Positions 36,024 through 43,524 of a DNA stretch of 64,000 bases are shown in pieces. The notes under the pieces are model-generated. The model saw only the letters and a program-made list of their open reading frames with translations. It was not told where the DNA came from and searched no databases. This DNA is from Thiohalorhabdus denitrificans (GTDB taxonomy: Bacteria; Pseudomonadota; Gammaproteobacteria; Thiohalorhabdales; Thiohalorhabdaceae). The first letter of the stretch is position 1. Each line of letters opens with the position of its first letter. Position numbers and translations under genes: made by a program. Location: assembly GCF_001399755.1 (NCBI RefSeq), contig NZ_LJCP01000006.1, positions 248,001-312,000 of the forward strand, in the 5' to 3' direction.

Positions 36024-36709
36024 GCCCGGTAAGCGGCGGCCATCCCCACCGGCAGGAGGAGGAGGAAGCCCAGTCCCATGGGCAGCACGGCCACGAACCC
36101 CAGGATCAGATAGAGCACCAGGAAGAGCAGTACGGCTCCGAGGTTGCGCAGGCAGGCCCCGAAGCTCTCCCGCATGGCCGCCACCGGGTCCAGGTCCCGG
36201 AAGGTCACCAGGGGAATGGCGAAGAACAGGGCAAAGCTGACCGCCAGCATGACGAGGAGGGTGGCGATCAGGGCCCCCATGGGCGGGGGTCCGCCGGGCA
36301 TGGGCTCGGTGGGGCCGCCGGGCCCCATGCCGCCCCCCGGGGCCACCTCGCCAGGAGCGGTATAGACGAGGATCAGCCCCGCCAACAGGGTGGCGGCCAG
36401 GGCCACGGCGCCCAGCACCAGCAGTGGGCCGCGGCTCTGGGCGTCGCCGAGGGCCTGGAACAGCATGCCCGCCCGGACGTCCGTGCCATCCTCGGCCGCC
36501 CGGGCCATGAGCAGGAACCCCGCCAGCAGGCCGGGCCCGATCACCGCCCCCGCGATGGGCCCGATCAGGGGGATGAAGTTGAGGAGCAGGGTGATGAGCA
36601 GGTAGCCGGCCGCGGCGAGGACCCAAGGGCCCGGTGCGGACCGGAAGGCGGACCAGCCGTCGGCGTACCAGCCGGCCCCCCGGGCCCCAGCAACACGATG
36701 ATTGGCCAT
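35978..36709 (-). CDS. BPSS1780-type multi-TM membrane protein (second copy)
   Basis: A 243-residue paralogue of the gene at 33375-34115. Shared features are the opening GWSAFRSAPGPWVLAA, the IPLIGPIAGAVIGPGLLAGF segment and the closing LPMGLGFLLLLPVGMAAAY. About six TM segments are present, with a Gly/Pro/Met-rich loop (GGGMGPGGPTEPMPGGPPPM) in the middle. AAGGAAGG precedes ATG 36709. Its end overlaps the small gene on the other strand. Function is unknown for the family. Confidence 0.78.
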   Translation of the reverse strand: MANHRVAGARGAGWYADGWSAFRSAPGPWVLAAAGYLLITLLLNFIPLIGPIAGAVIGPGLLAGFLLMARAAEDGTDVRAGMLFQALGDAQSRGPLLVLGAVALAATLLAGLILVYTAPGEVAPGGGMGPGGPTEPMPGGPPPMGALIATLLVMLAVSFALFFAIPLVTFRDLDPVAAMRESFGACLRNLGAVLLFLVLYLILGFVAVLPMGLGFLLLLPVGMAAAYRAYREVFPEPPEESAE

Positions 36710-36927
36710 GGCGCCTTCCTTCCCCCGGTGGATGGTGGTGCGGCGGGGTGTCGTCCGGACGTGTCCGGCCCCCTATCGGCAACGTAAGGCGGCTCCGGTA
36801 CGGCGTCAATCGGCGGAACCTCCCTACTGTCAAGGCCCGATGGGGACTTCCGGACAAAAGGGGAGCTCCCCTGGACAGGGCCGTCTTAGGGACCGGGCGC
36901 GGGTACGTCCTGGCGGGGCGGGTTCGG

Positions 36928-36933
36928 TACAAT
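36928..36933 (+). promoter_or_regulatory. -10-like element before the MFS gene
   Basis: TACAAT lies 37 bases before the TTG start of the transporter gene, with TCCTGG-type sequence rather than a good -35 upstream. Weak support. The stretch 36710-36969 holds nothing else. Confidence 0.3.
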
Positions 36934-36969
36934 CCGGGTCCGTTCCGATCGGACCCCGGGAGCACCGCC

Positions 36970-38211
36970 TTGGAGTATCTCCGCTTCGTCCGCGCCAACG
37001 GCCGTTTCCTGGGCTTCGGCCTGCTGGCCGTGGCCCTGTCAGGCTTCGGCCAGACCTATTTCATCTCCCTGTTCGGCGGGGAAATCCGGGCCGCCTTCGA
37101 CCTCGGTCACGGCGCGTTCGGCGGCGTCTATTCGGCGGCCACCCTGGCGAGCGGGGTGCTCCTGCTCTGGGCCGGGCAGCAGCTGGACCGCCTGGACCTG
37201 CGGCTGGTGGCCGCCCTGGTGGTGGTCGGCGTGGCGGCGGGCAGCCTGCTGATGGCGGCGGCCGGCGGCGTCCTGGCGCTGGCGGCGGCCATGTTCCTGC
37301 TGCGCTTCGCCGGCCAGGGGCTCATGACCCACATGGCCTTCACCAGCATGGGCCGGTATTTCGAGGCGGGGCGCGGCAAGGCCGTGAGCATCGCCGGCAT
37401 GGGCATGCCCCTCGGCGAGGCGCTTCTGCCGGCCGCGGCGGTTTCGGTGACCGCCGTCCTGGGCTGGCGGGGTGCCTGGACCGCCGCGGCGGTGTTCCTG
37501 GTTGGGGTGGCGCTGCCCCTGCTTCTGGGCCTGCTGCGGGGCCACGGCGCACGGCGCCGGGAGCTGAGCGCCCGGGAGTCCGCACACCCGGAACGGGAGG
37601 GAGACGGCCGAGGCCAATGGACCCGGGCCGAGGTGCTGCGCGATCCCCGCTTCTACCTGCTCCTGCCGGCGGTGCTGGCGGCCCCCCTCATCGCCACCGC
37701 GTTGTTTTTCCATCAGGTGCATCTGGCCGACGCCAAGGGCTGGGCCCTCTCCTGGCTGGCCTCGAGCTTCCCCGCCTTCGCCGCCACCCATGTACTGGGG
37801 CTGCTGGTTTCGGGTCCCCTGGTGGACCGGGTGGGGGCCCGCCGCCTGCTGCCGGTGTTCCTCCTGCCTATGGCCGCGGGCCTGGCGGTCCTGGCCGCCT
37901 TCGACCAGGCGGCGGTGGCGCCGGTGTACCTGGCGCTGATGGGAGCCTCCATGGGGGCCACGGGCACCCTGCTGGGCGCGCTGTGGCCCGAGCTCTACGG
38001 GGTGGCGCACCTGGGGGCCATCCGGGCGGTGGTGCAATCGGCCATGGTGCTCTCCACGGCCATCGCCCCCGCGGCCGCGGGCCTGCTCATCGATTGGGGC
38101 CTTCCCATGGAGGCCCTGGCGCTCCTGCTGGATCTCTATATCGCCGGGGCGATCACCCTGGTCCTGGTGGCCCTGCGCCTAAGGCCGGCGGGGGCGCACG
38201 CGGGGTCCTGA
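36970..38211 (+). CDS. MFS transporter
   Basis: Major facilitator superfamily permease, 413 residues with 12 predicted TM segments. GGVYSAATLASG and LLLWAGQQLDRLDLR resemble the loop 2-3 signature region. It starts with TTG 36970, preceded by GGGAG at about 36958-36962; upstream in-frame ATGs lie in divergent leader and give non-membrane sequence. The substrate is not predictable. It lies divergent to the BPSS1780-type gene and convergent with nhaA. Confidence 0.85.
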   Translation: MEYLRFVRANGRFLGFGLLAVALSGFGQTYFISLFGGEIRAAFDLGHGAFGGVYSAATLASGVLLLWAGQQLDRLDLRLVAALVVVGVAAGSLLMAAAGGVLALAAAMFLLRFAGQGLMTHMAFTSMGRYFEAGRGKAVSIAGMGMPLGEALLPAAAVSVTAVLGWRGAWTAAAVFLVGVALPLLLGLLRGHGARRRELSARESAHPEREGDGRGQWTRAEVLRDPRFYLLLPAVLAAPLIATALFFHQVHLADAKGWALSWLASSFPAFAATHVLGLLVSGPLVDRVGARRLLPVFLLPMAAGLAVLAAFDQAAVAPVYLALMGASMGATGTLLGALWPELYGVAHLGAIRAVVQSAMVLSTAIAPAAAGLLIDWGLPMEALALLLDLYIAGAITLVLVALRLRPAGAHAGS

Positions 38212-38222
38212 GCTACCAACGA

Positions 38223-38255
38223 CAAGCGCCCCACCGGGGACCGGCGGGGCGCTTG
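38223..38255. terminator. Hairpin between convergent MFS and nhaA genes
   Basis: CAAGCGCCCC and GGGGCGCTTG arms, with an inner CCGG/CCGG pair, form a long stem 12 bases after the MFS stop. No T-run is present, so it may be a weak bidirectional terminator. Confidence 0.55.
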
Positions 38256-38285
38256 GACCGGAAGCGTCCGGAGGGGCTGGCCGGG

Positions 38286-39677
38286 TCAGGCGGTTCCGCC
38301 CTCCTCTTGGGGCACTGCCTCCAGCGCTTCCTGATCGCGCCGAGAGGCGGCGACCAGCCAGAACGTGCCGCCCAGACCCGCCATCAGCGAGGCCGCCAGG
38401 ATGCCGGTCTTGGCGAGGACGATGGTCTCCTCCATGCCGGCGAAGCCAAGGTTGGCGATGAAGATGGACATGGTGAAGCCGATGCCGCTCAGCATTCCCG
38501 CCCCCACCACGTGGGCGGTGCGGACGCCGGCGGGCAGCTCGCCGATCCCCAGGCGGGCGGCCAGCAGGGCGCCGCCGGCCACCCCGAGGGGCTTGCCCAC
38601 CACCAGGCCCAGGATGATGCCCAGGGTCACCGGCTCGGACACCACGTTGCCCAGCTCTTCCAGGTGCAGCGGGATGCCCGCGTTGGCGAAGGCGAAGATG
38701 GGGATCACCAGCAGCGCCACGGGCAGGTGGAAGAGGTGCTCCAGGCGTTGCAGCGGGGTCTCCACCTGGTGGACGCCGTTCTCCAGCGTCTGCACCAGGG
38801 CGTGCTGGTCGGGGTTGTGGATCAGGCTGCGGCCGGGGCTGACCTTCTGGTCGAACCGGTCCATGAGCTGGCGCACCAGGCGGCTGAAGGTTCGGGGGTC
38901 GAACTTGGGCCGCGCCGGGATGGTCCAGGCGGTGAGGATGCCGGCCAGGGTGGCGTGGATGCCGGACTGCAGCATGGCCAGCCACAGGAAGATGCCCACC
39001 AGGAAATAGGGCCACGGCTTGCGGATCCCCAGCAGGTTGAAGGCCACCAGCGTCCCCAGGAACAGCCCGCCCAGGCCCAGGGCGCCCAGGGCGATGTCCT
39101 CGGTGTAGAACAGGGCGATCACCGCCACCGCGCCGAGGTCGTCAACGATGGCCAGGGCCACCAGGAAGGTGAGCAGGGTCTTGGGCACCCGGGAGCCCAG
39201 CAGCACCATGATCCCCACCGCGAAGGCGATGTCGGTGGCCATGGGGATGGCCCAGCCGGCCGCCATGGGGCCCTCCGGGTTGATGAGGAAGTAGATCCCC
39301 GCCGGAACGAGCATGCCGCCGATGGCGGCCACGATGGGCACGGCGGCCTGCCGCACCGAGGCCAGCTCGCCCACCAGCACCTCGCGCTTGATCTCCAGGC
39401 CCACCACGAAGAAGAACAGCCCCATCAGGCCGTCGTTGATCCAGTGGTGGAGGGAGTGCTCCAGGGTCCAGGGGCCGATGCTGAAAGCGATGGGGATGTG
39501 CAGCAGATCGTGGTAGAAGTGCCCCAGGACGCTGTTGGCCGCCACCAGAGCCAGGAGGGTGGTGGCGATGAGCAGCAGCCCGCTGGCGCTCTCCTGGTGG
39601 ATGAACTCCTCGAACGGCGTGGCGATACGCTCGAAGGTGGGCTCGAGCGGGGCCTGATAGTCCCCCTCTTTCTTCAT
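38286..39677 (-). CDS. nhaA: Na+/H+ antiporter NhaA
   Basis: Electrogenic sodium/proton antiporter of the inner membrane, important for pH and salt tolerance. It has 463 residues, longer than E. coli NhaA (388), with extra tail residues and a loop insert (about 260-300). GLMGLFFFVVGLEIKREV, IPMATDIAFAVGIM (transport aspartates in ATDIAF) and ALAIVDDLGAVAVIALFY (paired aspartates VDD) are diagnostic. ATG 39677 (MKKEGDY) has GGGAG upstream. Presence fits a halophilic or alkaliphilic lifestyle but is not proof. Confidence 0.94.
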   Translation of the reverse strand: MKKEGDYQAPLEPTFERIATPFEEFIHQESASGLLLIATTLLALVAANSVLGHFYHDLLHIPIAFSIGPWTLEHSLHHWINDGLMGLFFFVVGLEIKREVLVGELASVRQAAVPIVAAIGGMLVPAGIYFLINPEGPMAAGWAIPMATDIAFAVGIMVLLGSRVPKTLLTFLVALAIVDDLGAVAVIALFYTEDIALGALGLGGLFLGTLVAFNLLGIRKPWPYFLVGIFLWLAMLQSGIHATLAGILTAWTIPARPKFDPRTFSRLVRQLMDRFDQKVSPGRSLIHNPDQHALVQTLENGVHQVETPLQRLEHLFHLPVALLVIPIFAFANAGIPLHLEELGNVVSEPVTLGIILGLVVGKPLGVAGGALLAARLGIGELPAGVRTAHVVGAGMLSGIGFTMSIFIANLGFAGMEETIVLAKTGILAASLMAGLGGTFWLVAASRRDQEALEAVPQEEGGTA

Positions 39678-39761
39678 CTTGGCTCCCTGGTTGCGTGCGG
39701 ACCGAAAAGAAGCGGCACTGTTTAGCAGGTGGCCGGGTTCCATGCAAGTCGGCTATGGGGT

Positions 39762-39776
39762 ATTCCTTTAAGGAAT
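39762..39776. promoter_or_regulatory. Inverted repeat between nhaA and a small membrane gene
   Basis: ATTCCTTTAAGGAAT has 7-base arms around one base, 85 bases upstream of the nhaA start on its far side. It is an AT-rich operator-like site in the divergent gap 39678-39879; no regulator gene is adjacent. Confidence 0.35.
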
Positions 39777-39840
39777 TTCCCGGCCCTCCGGGCACAGCTG
39801 GGGCGCCCGGGACTCGACCCGCTGGCCGCGAGCCGCTAAG

Positions 39841-39865
39841 GTATGGGCCTTCCCGAATCCCATAC
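39841..39865 (+). promoter_or_regulatory. Hairpin just before the ribosome site of a small gene
   Basis: GTATGGG and CCCATAC form perfect 7-base arms around an 11-base loop, ending 2-3 bases before the GAGGAGG ribosome site of the next gene. This position could modulate translation. Confidence 0.35.
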
Positions 39866-39879
39866 TCGAGGAGGAGCAA

Positions 39880-40071
39880 TTGGCCCCACCGGCACCCAAG
39901 CAGCCCAAGGTCTTCTGCCAGTTTCCCGTGCAGCTCGTCATCGAGGCGATCCTGCTGGTGATCGCCGCCAGCGTCTCCTTCGAGCTCGCCCTGCCGCTGG
40001 TCCTGGTGGCGATCGTCTTCCCCGCCTACTGCTTCGCCAAGGCCGAGCCGCCCGAGTCCGCCTCCAGCTAG
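39880..40071 (+). CDS. Small membrane protein, 63 residues
   Basis: Starts with TTG, preceded by GAGGAGG (39868-39874). Its two hydrophobic segments are at about residues 15-32 and 35-52, and the short ends are polar. It is divergent from nhaA and may be coregulated with it. No family is recognised. The strong ribosome site and the membrane pattern support a real gene, although nothing shows its role. Confidence 0.55.
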   Translation: MAPPAPKQPKVFCQFPVQLVIEAILLVIAASVSFELALPLVLVAIVFPAYCFAKAEPPESASS

Positions 40072-40087
40072 GGGCCCTCTAGGGCCC
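40072..40087. terminator. Hairpin between the small gene and queF
   Basis: GGGCCC-TCTA-GGGCCC immediately follows the stop codon of the small gene and lies 72 bases beyond the convergent queF stop. It has no T-run. Possible bidirectional terminator. Confidence 0.4.
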
Positions 40088-40159
40088 AGCCGCGCCCTCC
40101 TCTATCTCGGCCCGGGGTGGTCCCGGGGCGGGCGCGTGCGTCCCGGCCTTCGTCGGGTC

Positions 40160-40621
40160 TCAGCCCCGGCCTCGGTAGGGGGGCACGCCCTGGTCGGGGA
40201 TCCATACCCCGGCCGGGGGCTCCCCCGTCTGGTAGAAGACGTCGATGGGAATGCCCCCGCGCGGGTACCAGTAGCCGCCGATGCGCAGCCACTTGGGCTG
40301 GATGGCGGCCTGGATGCGCTTGGCGATGAGCAGGGTACAGTCCTCGTGGAAGGCGCCGTGGTTGCGGAAGGCGCCCAGGAACAGCTTGAGCGACTTGCTC
40401 TCCACGATCAGCCCGTCGGGGACGTAGTCCACCACGAGGTGGGCGAAATCGGGCTGCCCGGTCACCGGGCACAGGGAGGTGAACTCGGGGACGGTGAAGC
40501 GGACCAGGTAGTCGATGTCCGCGTGGGGGTCGGGGACGGCCTCCAGCTCAGTCTGCTCCGGGCTCTCCGGCAGGGGGGAGTCCGTCTGGCCGAGGTAGCG
40601 AAGATCGTGGTAATCGGGCAT
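40160..40621 (-). CDS. queF: NADPH-dependent preQ0 reductase QueF
   Basis: Reduces 7-cyano-7-deazaguanine (preQ0) to preQ1 in queuosine synthesis. It has 153 residues, the short unimodular type. [13 protein letters not shown] carries the catalytic cysteine and aspartate, and [20 protein letters not shown] is the family signature. It ends the minus-strand run queC-queD-queE-OMP-queF. The family identity is certain; the spacing (103 bases after the OMP gene) leaves it open whether it shares a transcript. Confidence 0.95.
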   Translation of the reverse strand: MPDYHDLRYLGQTDSPLPESPEQTELEAVPDPHADIDYLVRFTVPEFTSLCPVTGQPDFAHLVVDYVPDGLIVESKSLKLFLGAFRNHGAFHEDCTLLIAKRIQAAIQPKWLRIGGYWYPRGGIPIDVFYQTGEPPAGVWIPDQGVPPYRGRG

Positions 40622-40724
40622 GGGTCGCGGCGGCTCGGGAGCGCGGGGCGGCGCCCCGCGGTTGGAATTCGGGCCCCATCATACCAGGGCCCGGGCCATA
40701 AGGCCGAGCCGCCGCCCCCGGCGT

Positions 40725-41342
40725 TCAGAAGTGGAACAGCACCGAGGCGCTGATGAGGGAGGCGTCGCGGTCGCGGTTGCCGTCGTCGCCCAGCTCGATG
40801 CGCTCGTACTCGCCCCGGATGGAGACGTTCGCCGGCAGGTTCACCTGCGCCCCCAGCCCCCAGGCGAAGTCCGTGCCGTCATGGGAGACGCCGAGGTCGG
40901 CCTGATTGGGCCCGGTATCCAGGTCCGTGTCCACCTCCCAGGCGGCCACTCCTACCTTGCCGAAGAAGTCGAAGGCGTCCGCCACCGGCAAATAGCCGGT
41001 CACGTAGCCGAACCAGGCGTCGGCGTCCGCGTCCAGGCGGTCGCCGAGCACGTCCTCGTCGATGCCGCCACCGGGCTCGCCCAGGTCGGCGTAGGCCAGC
41101 TCAACCCCCAGGAAGGGCAGGAACCGGTACCCGGCGAACAGCTTGTAGGCGGTATCCGATTCATCGAAGGAATACTGGACGTCCTGCACCTCGCCCTCTT
41201 CCTCGTACTGGAAATCGCCCACGCCCCCGCCCAGGTAGAACCCCTGCCAGCCCGGCGCGGGGTTGGATCCCTGGGCGGCCACTGCTCCGGGGGCCAGCAG
41301 CAAGGCGGCCCCCAGACCGAAAACGCGGTAATGGGTGCGCAT
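40725..41342 (-). CDS. Outer-membrane beta-barrel protein (OmpA/OmpW-like)
   Basis: A 205-residue secreted protein. A signal peptide covers about residues 1-23 (ending GAVAAQ), and alternating aromatic strands run to a terminal phenylalanine (VLFHF), as in an 8-stranded barrel. GWQGFYLGGGVGDF begins the barrel. ATG 41342 has a GGGGGAG ribosome site and starts the signal peptide. It is inserted between queE and queF. It could be an unrelated passenger, or could carry queuine or other queuosine precursors; the latter is speculation. Confidence 0.8.
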   Translation of the reverse strand: MRTHYRVFGLGAALLLAPGAVAAQGSNPAPGWQGFYLGGGVGDFQYEEEGEVQDVQYSFDESDTAYKLFAGYRFLPFLGVELAYADLGEPGGGIDEDVLGDRLDADADAWFGYVTGYLPVADAFDFFGKVGVAAWEVDTDLDTGPNQADLGVSHDGTDFAWGLGAQVNLPANVSIRGEYERIELGDDGNRDRDASLISASVLFHF

Positions 41343-41478
41343 GGCTCCCCCCTCTCGCATGGGTCCGAAGATTCGCACCACTGTAGGCGCGGCGGAGGGA
41401 GGGACCAATCGGGAGCGCTCCTGCGGGTGGCGGGGGCGACCCCTATTCCTGAGAGGTATGGTTCGGGGGCGGAGGGCG

Positions 41479-42195
41479 CTACACGCCCCGCTGGTTGCCC
41501 CAAGCCAGCACGTGCAGCTGCGGGAGCACGGTGGCGGCGTACCAGCGGTCGTTCGTGACCCGCTCCACCAGCCAGCGGTAGCGAGCCATCAGGTCGGCGG
41601 GATCGGGCTCCCCCACGGGCTCGGGGTTGCCCACCTGGAGGTAGAAGGGATGGCCCGGGTAGTTGGCGGCCAGCTCGCGGGCGTAGCCGTAGTCGGCCTC
41701 GTCGAAGACCACCACCTTGAAGGTGGTCTCCGGTCCCTCCCCCGCGGCGTCGAGGCAGGCCTCCAGCTCGGCGAGGCGGGTGATGTGGCCGCTGGAGGGT
41801 CCCTTGGGGGAGAGGGTCAGGCTGTCCAGGGCCGCAAACCACGCGGCGGCCACCGAGCCCTGGGTCTCCAGGGTGAAGCTGTGGCCGCGCTCGTGGCCGG
41901 CCGCGATCAGCCCGCCGAGCGGCTGCAGGGCGGGATTGCCCCCGGACAGGCTCACCAGGATGGGCTCGCCGGCGAGGCGGTCCACCTCGGCGAGCACCTC
42001 TTCGGGATCCATGGGGGCCCACTCCCCGCGGTGCTCCGGCAGCACCGCGAACAGCGTGTCGCACCAACGGCACCGGTAATCACAACCTCCGGTGCGCACG
42101 AACACCGTGGGCTCGCCGATATGACGGCCCTCGCCCTGCACCGTGGGGCCGAAAATCTCGGAGATGCGCAGGCGCTCTTCGCGGTCAGAGGTCAT
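41479..42195 (-). CDS. queE: 7-carboxy-7-deazaguanine synthase QueE
   Basis: Radical SAM enzyme that converts 6-carboxytetrahydropterin to CDG in the queuosine pathway. It has 238 residues. The cluster motif [10 protein letters not shown] gives C38-x3-C42-x2-C45, and GPTVQGEG before it and [10 protein letters not shown] after it are family hallmarks. It overlaps queD by 11 bases, so translation is coupled. Confidence 0.94.
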   Translation of the reverse strand: MTSDREERLRISEIFGPTVQGEGRHIGEPTVFVRTGGCDYRCRWCDTLFAVLPEHRGEWAPMDPEEVLAEVDRLAGEPILVSLSGGNPALQPLGGLIAAGHERGHSFTLETQGSVAAAWFAALDSLTLSPKGPSSGHITRLAELEACLDAAGEGPETTFKVVVFDEADYGYARELAANYPGHPFYLQVGNPEPVGEPDPADLMARYRWLVERVTNDRWYAATVLPQLHVLAWGNQRGV

Positions 42196-42712
42196 TGATG
42201 CTGCCGTCGGGACGCCGCCACCAGGGCGGGTCGGGGAAGCGAACGCCGGGCAGGACCAGCTCCGGGTCGCCGTCGAAGGTCACCGTGTTGGTGGGGGTTT
42301 CCTCGATGGTCACCTCCACGCAGCGCAGATCGCCGCCCTGCTCGGCGAGGAAGGCGTTCACCTTGGCCATGAAGCAGGCCGCCAGGGCCTCGGTGGAGGG
42401 GTCGCCCGGGGTCACCAGGATGCGGTCGAGCAGCGCGGGCTCCTGCGCCTGGAAATAGGTGAGCAGCGGGTCGCGGTCGGAGAGCTGCAGGGCATGGTCC
42501 ACCCGTTCGTCGATCCAGGCATGCCAGCGTTTCTTGGCGGCGTGGAAGGGGGTGACCAGATTGGCCTCGCCGTCCAGCGGCTCCGGGTGGCGGGCCTGCA
42601 GGCGCACGGTGACGTGCTCGTTGTGGCCGTGCGGCACCCCGCAGGGGCCGTTGTAGAGGGACAGGAGCCTGTGGCTCATGCTGTAGCGGCGGGTGAAGGC
42701 GAGGGTGAACAT
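42185..42712 (-). CDS. queD: 6-carboxytetrahydropterin synthase QueD
   Basis: Makes 6-carboxy-tetrahydropterin from dihydroneopterin triphosphate. Zinc histidines H14, H28 and H30 lie in SMSHRLL and GVPHGHNEH, and C24 is the catalytic cysteine. It has 175 residues, longer than the E. coli enzyme (about 120), with extra sequence around residues 45-85. It overlaps queE by 11 bases and lies 4 bases after queC, forming a tight queC-queD-queE block. Confidence 0.9.
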   Translation of the reverse strand: MFTLAFTRRYSMSHRLLSLYNGPCGVPHGHNEHVTVRLQARHPEPLDGEANLVTPFHAAKKRWHAWIDERVDHALQLSDRDPLLTYFQAQEPALLDRILVTPGDPSTEALAACFMAKVNAFLAEQGGDLRCVEVTIEETPTNTVTFDGDPELVLPGVRFPDPPWWRRPDGSINDL

Positions 42713-42716
42713 GGCT

Positions 42717-43412
42717 TCAGGCCTTCTCGCGCACGGCGTGGCGCCAGTAGTCGGGGTCGGCGTAGGCGGTGGGGTCGGCCACCCCCGCCAGGTGGAAGGC
42801 CTCGCGGCGCTCCACGCAGGTGCCGCAGCGCCCGCAGTGGACCTCCCCGCCCTGGTAGCACGACCAGGTCTCGGCGAAGGGGACCCCCAGCCCCGCCCCC
42901 GCGGCGACGATGTCCGCCTTGGAGCGCTCCACGTAGGGGGTGTGGAAGGCCACCTCCCCCATCCCCGCCAGGGCGCGGCGCTCCATCTCGGCGAAGGCGT
43001 CCACGAACTCCGGCCGGCAGTCCGGGTAGACGAAGTGGTCGCCGCCGTGGACGGCCGCCGCCACCCGGTCCCAACCGCGCGCGTTGGCGATGCCGAAGGC
43101 GATGGTGAACAGGATCGGGTTGCGGTTGGGCACCACGGTTACGGCCATGTTGTCGGCGGCGTAGTGGCCTTCCGGGACGTCCACCGCGTCGGTGAGCGCC
43201 GAACCGGACAGGTGGCGGCCCAGGGCGGCGAGGTCCACCACGTCGTGGCCCACCCCCAGGCGCTCGGCGGCGCGCCGGGCGAATTCCAGCTCCTTGCGGT
43301 GGCGCTGGCCGTAGTCGAAGGTCACCAGGCCGGCCAGGTCGCCCTCGGCGGCCACCTGCTCCGCCAGGGTTACCGAGTCCAGTCCGCCCGAGCAGACCAC
43401 CAGGGTGGGCAT
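42717..43412 (-). CDS. queC: 7-cyano-7-deazaguanine synthase QueC
   Basis: ATP-dependent enzyme turning CDG into preQ0. It has 231 residues. The PP-loop SGGLDS is at residues 8-13; C-terminal zinc cysteines lie in CYQGGEVHCGRCGTC. ATG 43412 is preferred over an earlier in-frame ATG (43439) because GAGGAA stands upstream and the family starts with MPTLVVCSGG. The first gene of the queC-D-E block; 112 bases separate it from the GGDEF-EAL gene. Confidence 0.94.
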   Translation of the reverse strand: MPTLVVCSGGLDSVTLAEQVAAEGDLAGLVTFDYGQRHRKELEFARRAAERLGVGHDVVDLAALGRHLSGSALTDAVDVPEGHYAADNMAVTVVPNRNPILFTIAFGIANARGWDRVAAAVHGGDHFVYPDCRPEFVDAFAEMERRALAGMGEVAFHTPYVERSKADIVAAGAGLGVPFAETWSCYQGGEVHCGRCGTCVERREAFHLAGVADPTAYADPDYWRHAVREKA

Positions 43413-43441
43413 GCGTCCAGTTCCTCGTGTGGGGGGCATCC

Positions 43442-43468
43442 CCTTGGAGCCGTTGCGTTCCCCAAGGT
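43442..43468. promoter_or_regulatory. Hairpin in the queC leader
   Basis: CCTTGG (43442-43447) and CCAAGG (43463-43468) could form a stem upstream of queC. I looked for preQ1 riboswitch features and saw none convincing. On the minus strand a GATAAT (43475-43480) could serve as -10 for queC, without a good -35. Confidence 0.3.
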
Positions 43469-43524
43469 TCAGGAATTATCGCACAGGCCCGCCCGGGTTC
43501 CGCTAGGTCGGGGTGGCGTAGGCC

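Noticed and set aside
36702-39725. A 1,007-codon open frame on the plus strand across the MFS and nhaA genes
   Set aside because: It is out of frame with the MFS gene and antisense to nhaA; composition is Gly/Arg/Pro-rich with no domain.
43413-43524. preQ1 riboswitch before queC
   Set aside because: The leader contains only a small hairpin; the characteristic preQ1-binding sequence and pseudoknot tail are not seen.
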